Assembly (NCBI GenBank): GCA_030635045.1
Contig: DAOVZP010000129.1
Location: 1-5,702 of the forward strand
Direction: 5' to 3'
DNA length: 5,702 nt
From: Bacteroidota bacterium
GTDB lineage: Bacteria; Bacteroidota; Bacteroidia; Bacteroidales; B18-G4
Part shown: one piece after another, positions 1-4,483 of the stretch
How positions within the stretch are numbered: the stretch's first letter is position 1
Layout: every line of letters starts with the position of its first letter
The notes under the pieces: generated by a model
The model's input: the letters and a program-made list of their open reading frames with translations, nothing else
The model's database searches: none
What the model was told of the DNA's origin: nothing
Program-made: the position numbers and the translations under genes

Positions 1-275
1 ACAAACCGCTCTGCTTTAGCCGAGCTTATTACACGAACAACTTATTCACCCAAAATTGCTGGAACCATTCCTGAAGGTACCGTATGAAAAAAGCAAAGCA
101 GTTTGATTATTAAAAAACCTGGATTATGAAAATCAAAACCACCTTCAAGAACGATTTCCTCTTTGAGAAATTAATTAAACCAAATTAATTCATTTACAAA
201 ACTAAAGGTGCCGGGCTTATATGTAAAGCCGGAATCAGTTAACGGCTATCGACAATCAGTTTACGGTTGGCAATA
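1..275. other. Intergenic region without a convincing gene
   Basis: No supported gene lies here. On the plus strand, frame 1 is open from the left edge to a TGA at 85-87 (28 codons). Frame 2 is open from 20 to a TGA at 104-106, with a TAG at 17-19 before it, and its residues (for example LLEPFLKVPYEKSKAV) look protein-like. Either could be the tail or decayed remnant of a gene lying to the left, but I recognise no family. A 20-codon frame from ATG 126 to TAA 186-188 has no support. The stretch from about 88 to 205 is AT-rich and includes two copies of AAATTAATT (168-176 and 182-190). The part next to the DUF2461 stop codon holds a weak hairpin and a short direct repeat. Confidence 0.5.
211..232 (-). 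terminator. Weak hairpin downstream of the DUF2461 gene
   Basis: CCGG at 211-214 can pair with CCGG at 229-232, and CTT can pair with AAG inside it around a bulged G, giving about seven base pairs. It begins 44 bases beyond the DUF2461 stop codon in the direction of transcription. The following minus-strand sequence (CACCTTTAGTTTTG) is only moderately T-rich, with no clean U tract. It may help end the DUF2461 transcript, but a canonical Rho-independent terminator is not evident. Confidence 0.25.
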
Positions 276-932
276 TCAGATATCGGTAAGTGCCCGGTTG
301 ATGAAGGTATTGAAGGGATATAAGGCACTGTAAACATCCAGAAGCTTCTCTGTAAAAGCATCCGATGATACAATCGCATCATCTATCCCAACGGCCACTA
401 TATAACTTTTATGTTTCAGGAGGTCAATATCAGCAAAATCAACAGGAAAATCCCTTGGAGGACGCTTCAGGCTCTCTCCTTCCAGCTTCTTAAAATACCT
501 TGCAAATGCGGGTGATTCGATGATTCCCTTAAATTCATCTGCATTATAGTAGATTTCCTGCCGCATAGCCTTAAGAACGGGGGCAGGCGGCATCCAGATG
601 CCACCACCGGCAAACACATTGCCGGGCTCAATATGCACATAATAAGTGGCATATGGGTTTTTCCTTCCTCCCCTGGTCATGGCAGCACCCATATTGGTTT
701 TATAAGGAGATTTATCTTTTGAAAAACGCACGTCGCGATATATTCTGAAAATACACTGTCTGGGCTCCAGCCCGGCAATATCCTTATCAATATCACCCAG
801 CTTTGGGATCAAGGCATTAATGAAGGCTTCGAACTCATCTTTAGCCTCCAGGTAGCGCTTTTTGTTTGCCTGGAACCAATCACGATGATTGTTATTATTT
901 AAATCTTCAAGAAAAGGTATGACATTTTTCAT
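276..932 (-). CDS. DUF2461 family protein (TIGR02453-type)
   Basis: A complete 218-residue protein of the DUF2461/TIGR02453 family, whose molecular function is not established. Family hallmarks are visible in order. An N-terminal FLEDLNNNN-x-RDWF-x-ANKKRY block lies at about residues 7-27. The RIYRDVRFSKDKSPYKTN block at 63-80 is the strongest signature. YYVHIEPGNVFAGGGIW follows at 97-113, and a C-terminal LKRPPRDFP...HKSYIV segment at 155-179. The length suits the family (roughly 210-230 residues). There is no signal peptide or membrane segment, so it should be cytoplasmic. The ATG at 930-932 is the natural start because the N-terminal motif begins at residue 7. No Shine-Dalgarno sequence precedes it, only AGAAAA, as is usual in Bacteroidota. 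The gene is divergent from the PorV-like gene and shares a 50-bp intergenic region with it. Family assignment is firm; function is unknown. Confidence 0.9.
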   Translation of the reverse strand: MKNVIPFLEDLNNNNHRDWFQANKKRYLEAKDEFEAFINALIPKLGDIDKDIAGLEPRQCIFRIYRDVRFSKDKSPYKTNMGAAMTRGGRKNPYATYYVHIEPGNVFAGGGIWMPPAPVLKAMRQEIYYNADEFKGIIESPAFARYFKKLEGESLKRPPRDFPVDFADIDLLKHKSYIVAVGIDDAIVSSDAFTEKLLDVYSALYPFNTFINRALTDI

Positions 933-948
933 TTTTCTGTATTAACCA

Positions 949-960
949 GTAGGACCCTAC
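949..960. promoter_or_regulatory. 12-bp interrupted palindrome in the divergent promoter region
   Basis: GTAGG-AC-CCTAC is a five-base-pair inverted repeat around a two-base centre. It sits directly downstream (minus-strand sense) of the TAnnTTTG-like element of the DUF2461 promoter, about where transcription would begin. The position would suit a small operator, but an inverted repeat this short can arise by chance and no regulator is encoded nearby. Confidence 0.2.
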
Positions 961-994
961 AAAAGTATATTACTATTTAAACATGCATTGCAAA
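960..994 (-). promoter_or_regulatory. Bacteroidota-type promoter for the DUF2461 gene
   Basis: Read on the minus strand, TACTTTTG (960-967) matches the Bacteroidota -7 consensus TAnnTTTG exactly. A TTTG (991-994) lies upstream in the role of the -33 element. The 23-base spacer is a little longer than the usual 19-21. Transcription would start near 953, giving a leader of about 20 bases before the ATG at 932. The -33 part overlaps the first codons of the divergent PorV-like gene, so the two genes may interfere with each other. I found no equally good element on the plus strand for the operon; the TACTATTTA stretch just before 983 is a poor match. Confidence 0.4.
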
Positions 995-1804
995 ATATTG
1001 TTCATCATCGGGTGTATACTGCTGGGCACCCCTGTCTCCATGGCACAGCCGGGCAGCTATCCTGTCGGTGCCAGGGCAATTGGCATGGGGCATACAAGCC
1101 TTGTCAACAAAGATTTTTGGGCGGTTTGTAACAACCAAGCTGCGGCGGCATATATCACCGGCATTGAGCTTGGTGTATTCATGGAAAACCGCTACCTCAT
1201 AAAAGAGATGAACAGGATCGTGATCGGGGGTGCTTTGGGGATAGGTAAGGGAGGCATTTTCGCTAATGTGGATCATTTTGGTGATCATGCCTATTCAGAG
1301 ATGAAGGCCGGGGCAGGCTATGCATTGCAATTAGGCGAACACTTTGCAGCAGGCTTACAGCTGGATTATCTCAGGATGTCCATCGGCGAAGGCTATGGCA
1401 GTTATCATGCCTTTACATTTGAAGGAGGCATCTATGCAATGATCACCGACAAAATATCGCTTGGCATCCATTGTTTCAACCCTGTTCATGCCGGTTGGAC
1501 ACACAGCAAGGAAAAACTTCCTGTCATCATCAGGGGTGGCATCGGCTTCCGGCCTGAAGCATCCATCAGCATCAGTGCAGAGGTCCTTAAATCAACAGCG
1601 GAGGCGGCTGTCATAGCTGCAGGTTGTGAATACCGCTACAGGGACAAATTTTTCATCAGGGCCGGCATAACCAGCGGACATGCAAGGTACACCTTCGGGG
1701 CAGGCTTCAAATTGAAGAAACTGATGATCGACATTGCTTCTTCAGTCCACTCCTTCCTCGGCTATTCACCACAGCTTTCTATCATCTATATTGTAAAGGA
1801 ATGA
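983..1804 (+). CDS. PorV-like outer-membrane beta-barrel protein
   Basis: A 273-residue exported protein. Residues 1-21 form a signal peptide: a short basic start, a hydrophobic core (ILFIIGCILLG), and a likely signal peptidase I site after SMA (19-21). The mature start, VGARAIGMGHTSLVNKDFWAV followed by CNNQAAAAY (about 28-57), resembles the PorV/PorQ/UPF0164 N-terminal signature (roughly ARxxGMGxxx...D..A...NPAGLA). The rest consists of short alternating strands rich in Gly and aromatic residues, as in a monomeric outer-membrane barrel, ending in the strand LSIIYIVKE. True PorV is a T9SS subunit of about 380-400 residues, so this smaller protein is a family relative rather than PorV itself. 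No Shine-Dalgarno sequence is visible. Its stop codon overlaps the start of the HHH-barrel gene (ATGA), so the two are almost certainly co-transcribed and probably translationally coupled. Its exact role is unknown. Confidence 0.6.
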   Translation: MHCKILFIIGCILLGTPVSMAQPGSYPVGARAIGMGHTSLVNKDFWAVCNNQAAAAYITGIELGVFMENRYLIKEMNRIVIGGALGIGKGGIFANVDHFGDHAYSEMKAGAGYALQLGEHFAAGLQLDYLRMSIGEGYGSYHAFTFEGGIYAMITDKISLGIHCFNPVHAGWTHSKEKLPVIIRGGIGFRPEASISISAEVLKSTAEAAVIAAGCEYRYRDKFFIRAGITSGHARYTFGAGFKLKKLMIDIASSVHSFLGYSPQLSIIYIVKE

Positions 1805-3921
1805 AGCCGGCATTAACAGGATTATTCATATTTGCTGCCTTCACCGTGATCATGGCACAATCATCCGACAGCCTGATGCTTGCCGGAAAAAACCTGATCA
1901 GCAGGCAGCTGGAAAACTATGAAGAACTGGCAGAAGCAGGGATCGATCTTAGCGAGCTCACTGAAGACCTGGAGTATTTCCTTGAAAACCCCATTAACCT
2001 GAATGATGCAGATAAAGGAGATCTTAAGCGGCTTGTTTTCCTCAATGATATCCAGATCAAGAATTTACTCGACTACAGAAAAAAGTATGGAACATTCCTG
2101 TCGATATATGAGTTGAAAGTCGTTGAAGGGCTCGGCAGAAATACGCTGGAAAAGATCCGGCCATTCATAGTGGTTGCTCCTAAAGCAGGCCGGTCTTTCA
2201 AGGCAAACAGCCTTCTCAGGGGAAAGCATGATCTGATCATTCGCTTTCAGCGTAAACTGGTCAGGTCAGAAGCCTACAATATCCCGGAAGATTCATTGCA
2301 GTTAATAAAAAGCGGCTCCTTTTACCTGGGCGACCCCAATCGTTATTATCTGCGCTACCGTTACCGTGTTTCCGGCAGAATGAGCATCGGCCTGATAGCA
2401 GAAAAAGACCCGGGAGAGGCATTTCTCTACCTCCCTGCCGGCCTTTCAGCAAGCATAAGAAACAAAATAAAGCGTGTGCCGGGATTTGATCATTACTCAT
2501 TTCACTTTGGATATGAAACAAAAGGAATACTCAACTATGCCGTGCTTGGTGATTACCATGCCCGCTTCGGGCAGGGGCTTGTTCTGTGGAGCGGGCTTTC
2601 ATTCGGTGGCGGAAATGATCCTTCATCAGTGAAACGCTATGCATCAGGCATCCGGCCAAATACATCTGCCAATGAGAATATGTACCTGCGTGGAGGCGCC
2701 ATATCGCTGAAGTGGAAAGCATTAACGCTGGATATGATTTACTCCCGTATTAAAGCCGATGCCAATATTATATATTCCGACAGTGCCGGTGAACCTGATC
2801 ATATCAGTTCTCTTCCCAACACAGGCTACCATCGCAGCCTGAATGAGCTGGAGGATAAAAAAAGTCTTCTTCAGGAGCGTTCCGGGGGTCATTTTGCATA
2901 CACCCGCGAGCGTTTTCAAGCGGGCATCACAGTATGCAGGACAAACTACGGACTCAGCATCGATAAAGGTGATACCCCCTCGGCCTTATACCAGTTTCGG
3001 GGAAACAAAAACCTGAATGCCGGCATATATTTTGACCTCTTGCTACGCAAGACAAACCTATTTGGTGAGTTCGCGGTCAGCAAGAACGGAGGATGGGCTT
3101 TGCTGGCGGGCCTCACCCATACTACAGCTCGTGGAAGCATTTTCGGACTGCTTGTCAGGGAATACAAGCCTCAATATCAAAATTATATGGCACAGGCACA
3201 GGGCAAAAGGAATAATAATGCCAATGAAAGGGGAGTTAAGCTGATGCTGGAGATGCCGCTATTCAGGAAGCTTAGCCTGCAGGCGTCCTTCGATCATTAC
3301 TCTTACCCGTGGCTAACCAGCAGAACCATAAATATAAAACGGGGACAGGATCATCGTATGCTGTTGCTGTATAAGCCTTCCGGTGGGACCGAACTGGAAT
3401 TAAAATACAGGTTCCGCTCGGAATTTATCAATAATAATGACCTGCATTCCTGGTTCGACAAACAGGTACAGGAGAAAAAACATGAGATCACTGCTGAAGC
3501 GGGCTTCACTGTTTCTGCATCATGCTCAGGAAAGGTGCGTGCGGGTTATACGATAGTGAAAGCCTCTGCTGAGGCATGCAAAAAGGCAGGATCCTTGCTT
3601 CTGCTGGATATGTATTATCGTCCGGAAAGGCTTCCGCTCCGGCTCACATTCAGGTATGCATTATTTCATACGGATGATTACGATAGCAGGCTTTATGCCT
3701 ATGAGCATGATGTTTTGTATGCATCTTCAATGCCTGCGTATTATGGCAAAGGCTTCCGTTTTTATATTCTCACAAAATACAGTCCTGCCCGGTGGCTCGA
3801 TACCTGGCTTCGCTTCTCCATGACCTGCTATACAGACAGAAATAATATCGGCAGCGGTCCTGATGAAATTACAGGAAACAAGCTGCCTGAAATAAAATTA
3901 CAACTGCGTATTAAATTATGA
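1801..3921 (+). CDS. Helix-hairpin-helix domain protein with C-terminal outer-membrane barrel
   Basis: A 706-residue exported protein. Residues 1-19 are a signal peptide ending IMA before Gln20. An acidic helical linker follows (about 24-62, NYEELAEAGIDLSELTEDLE). Residues 64-124 form a ComEA-like HHH region. It opens with PINLNDADKGDLKRL, continues with QIKNLLDYRKKYGTFLSIYEL, and closes with the hairpin VVEGLGRNTLEKIRPF. Such regions usually bind DNA non-specifically. From about residue 135 to the end the sequence looks like a large beta-barrel, with many short strands of alternating aromatic and polar residues and a final strand LPEIKLQLRIKL. I recognise this layout as a widespread Bacteroidota family usually annotated only by its HHH domain; its function is not established. 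The start codon overlaps the previous stop (ATGA), which supports an operon with the PorV-like gene. DNA handling at the outer membrane is possible, but the HHH fold may instead serve as a protein-binding periplasmic plug. Confidence 0.8.
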   Translation: MKPALTGLFIFAAFTVIMAQSSDSLMLAGKNLISRQLENYEELAEAGIDLSELTEDLEYFLENPINLNDADKGDLKRLVFLNDIQIKNLLDYRKKYGTFLSIYELKVVEGLGRNTLEKIRPFIVVAPKAGRSFKANSLLRGKHDLIIRFQRKLVRSEAYNIPEDSLQLIKSGSFYLGDPNRYYLRYRYRVSGRMSIGLIAEKDPGEAFLYLPAGLSASIRNKIKRVPGFDHYSFHFGYETKGILNYAVLGDYHARFGQGLVLWSGLSFGGGNDPSSVKRYASGIRPNTSANENMYLRGGAISLKWKALTLDMIYSRIKADANIIYSDSAGEPDHISSLPNTGYHRSLNELEDKKSLLQERSGGHFAYTRERFQAGITVCRTNYGLSIDKGDTPSALYQFRGNKNLNAGIYFDLLLRKTNLFGEFAVSKNGGWALLAGLTHTTARGSIFGLLVREYKPQYQNYMAQAQGKRNNNANERGVKLMLEMPLFRKLSLQASFDHYSYPWLTSRTINIKRGQDHRMLLLYKPSGGTELELKYRFRSEFINNNDLHSWFDKQVQEKKHEITAEAGFTVSASCSGKVRAGYTIVKASAEACKKAGSLLLLDMYYRPERLPLRLTFRYALFHTDDYDSRLYAYEHDVLYASSMPAYYGKGFRFYILTKYSPARWLDTWLRFSMTCYTDRNNIGSGPDEITGNKLPEIKLQLRIKL

Positions 3922-3937
3922 ATCTGGGGACATACTT

Positions 3938-3972
3938 ACCACCAAGGCTCCAAGACACAAAGATGCACCAAG
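3938..3972 (+). repeat. Left arm of CCAAG-unit inverted repeat
   Basis: The arm contains CCAAG-type units at 3942-3946, 3950-3954, 3958-3962 (CAAAG variant) and 3968-3972, spaced 8, 8 and 10 bases apart. It begins ACCACCAAG and ends CACCAAG. The reverse complement of the right arm has the same 8-8-10 spacing. It lies 16 bases after the HHH-barrel stop codon and ends 16 bases before the GxxExxY start, so it would be in the leader of that gene's mRNA. Confidence 0.75.
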
Positions 3973-3988
3973 AATTAAAAAAAATAAT

Positions 3989-4387
3989 ATGAAAAAATAC
4001 TATGAACCAATTCCCAATGATTTAGATGTTATTGGAAGGAAAATTGTTGATGCCGCATACACAGTCCACAAAAGTCTGGGACCAGGATTGCTTGAAAAAG
4101 TCTATGAGATCTGCTTTTGTCATGAACTCATCAAGAGGAATCTATCTATTCAAAGACAACTTTATATTCCAATAAATTATGAAGGAATTACATTCGATGA
4201 AGGACTCAGATTAGATGTTCTTGTAAATGAATGCATCATTTGTGAACTTAAAGCTCTGGAAACAACCCATCCTGTGTGGGAAGCCCAGGTTTTAAGTCAT
4301 TTAAAAATCACCGGACTCCGTTTAGGGTATCTGATAAATTTTAATGTACCATTGATGAAAGAAGGAATTAGAAGATTTGTTATATAA
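3989..4387 (+). CDS. GxxExxY family protein (PD-(D/E)XK nuclease-like)
   Basis: A complete 132-residue protein of the GxxExxY family (TIGR04256, Pfam PDDEXK_3). The naming motif is GLLEKVY at residues 33-39 (Gly33, Glu36, Tyr39), just after HKSLGPG. A PD-(D/E)XK-type core follows: Asp76 in RLDVLV, then Glu86 and Lys88 in CELKAL. A helix with a conserved-looking Gln100 (EAQVLSHLK) and the typical closing GLRLGYLINFNVPLMKEGIRRFV come next. All core acidic and lysine residues expected for a metal-dependent nuclease are present, so the protein looks intact. The family's biological role is not established. There is no signal peptide, so it is predicted to be cytoplasmic. The start follows an A-rich run (AATTAAAAAAAATAAT) with no Shine-Dalgarno sequence, and no TAnnTTTG promoter is evident in the 67 bases upstream. 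It is AT-rich compared with its neighbours and flanked by inverted repeats, which suggests horizontal acquisition. Confidence 0.92.
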   Translation: MKKYYEPIPNDLDVIGRKIVDAAYTVHKSLGPGLLEKVYEICFCHELIKRNLSIQRQLYIPINYEGITFDEGLRLDVLVNECIICELKALETTHPVWEAQVLSHLKITGLRLGYLINFNVPLMKEGIRRFVI

Positions 4388-4392
4388 ACAAT

Positions 4393-4427
4393 CTTGGTGA
4401 AACTTGGAGCCTTGGAGTCTTGGTGGT
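4393..4427 (-). repeat. Right arm of CCAAG-unit inverted repeat
   Basis: The reverse complement begins ACCACCAAG, continues with two CTCCAAG units and ends CACCAAG. It matches the left arm at 29 of 35 positions with no gap. It starts five bases after the GxxExxY stop codon. Its outer edge runs into an interrupted palindrome, GTGGTT-CA-AACCAC (4423-4436), where the repeat orientation switches. In RNA it could pair with the left arm, or fold locally with the third repeat copy, and might act as a terminator between the convergent genes, though there is no U tract. Confidence 0.75.
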
Positions 4428-4446
4428 TCAAACCACATAATCACTA

Positions 4447-4478
4447 CCCCCCAAGATCAATAACAAAGATGCACCAGG
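4447..4478 (+). repeat. Third, decayed copy of the CCAAG repeat
   Basis: This stretch has the same orientation as the left arm. It contains CCAAG at 4451-4455 and the 14-mer ACAAAGATGCACCA (4463-4476), which is identical to 3957-3970 in the left arm. The segment between these two parts is three bases shorter than in the left arm and poorly conserved. It ends six bases from the aminopeptidase stop codon. Together with the right arm it makes a back-to-back repeat pair. The 14-base identity is unlikely to be chance given the shared CCAAG context. Confidence 0.6.
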
Positions 4479-4483
4479 CAGGC

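Larger units (their letters stand above)
3938..4427. mobile_element. Putative GxxExxY cassette bounded by inverted repeats
   Basis: A 490-bp unit is delimited by 35-bp imperfect inverted repeats (3938-3972 and 4393-4427; 29 of 35 positions match without gaps). It contains only the GxxExxY gene, starting 16 bases inside the left arm and ending 5 bases before the right arm. By hand count, GC over 4021-4380 is 127/360 (35%), against about 50-53% in sampled lines of the preceding gene. It sits between convergent genes. No transposase is encoded and I see no convincing target-site duplication, so mobility is inferred. It could be a non-autonomous element, or a gene captured between dispersed repeats. 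Confidence 0.35.

Noticed and set aside
983..1018. Possible lipobox (IIGC, Cys11) in the PorV-like protein
   Set aside because: Cys11 comes too early for a usual lipoprotein signal, and the hydrophobic core continues past it to a good signal peptidase I site after SMA.
977..1288. 103-codon minus-strand open frame
   Set aside because: It is antisense to the signal peptide and PorV-like signature of the operon's first gene, and its composition is not protein-like.
3017..3244. 75-codon plus-strand open frame inside the HHH-barrel gene
   Set aside because: It is an out-of-frame shadow of a continuous 706-codon gene with no independent signal.
4181..4370. GAAGGAATTA occurs twice in the GxxExxY gene (4181-4190 and 4361-4370)
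   Set aside because: The copies fall in unrelated parts of the protein in an AT-rich gene, so a chance 10-base match is the simplest reading.
3930..4439. Target-site duplication from ACATA at 3930-3934 and 4435-4439
   Set aside because: It is only five bases, is not at equal distance from the two repeat arms, and is too common in AT-rich DNA to count.
3938..4478. CRISPR array suggested by repeated CCAAG units
   Set aside because: The units are short, spaced 8-10 bases apart with no spacers, and the arms are inverted around a gene, which does not fit a CRISPR array.
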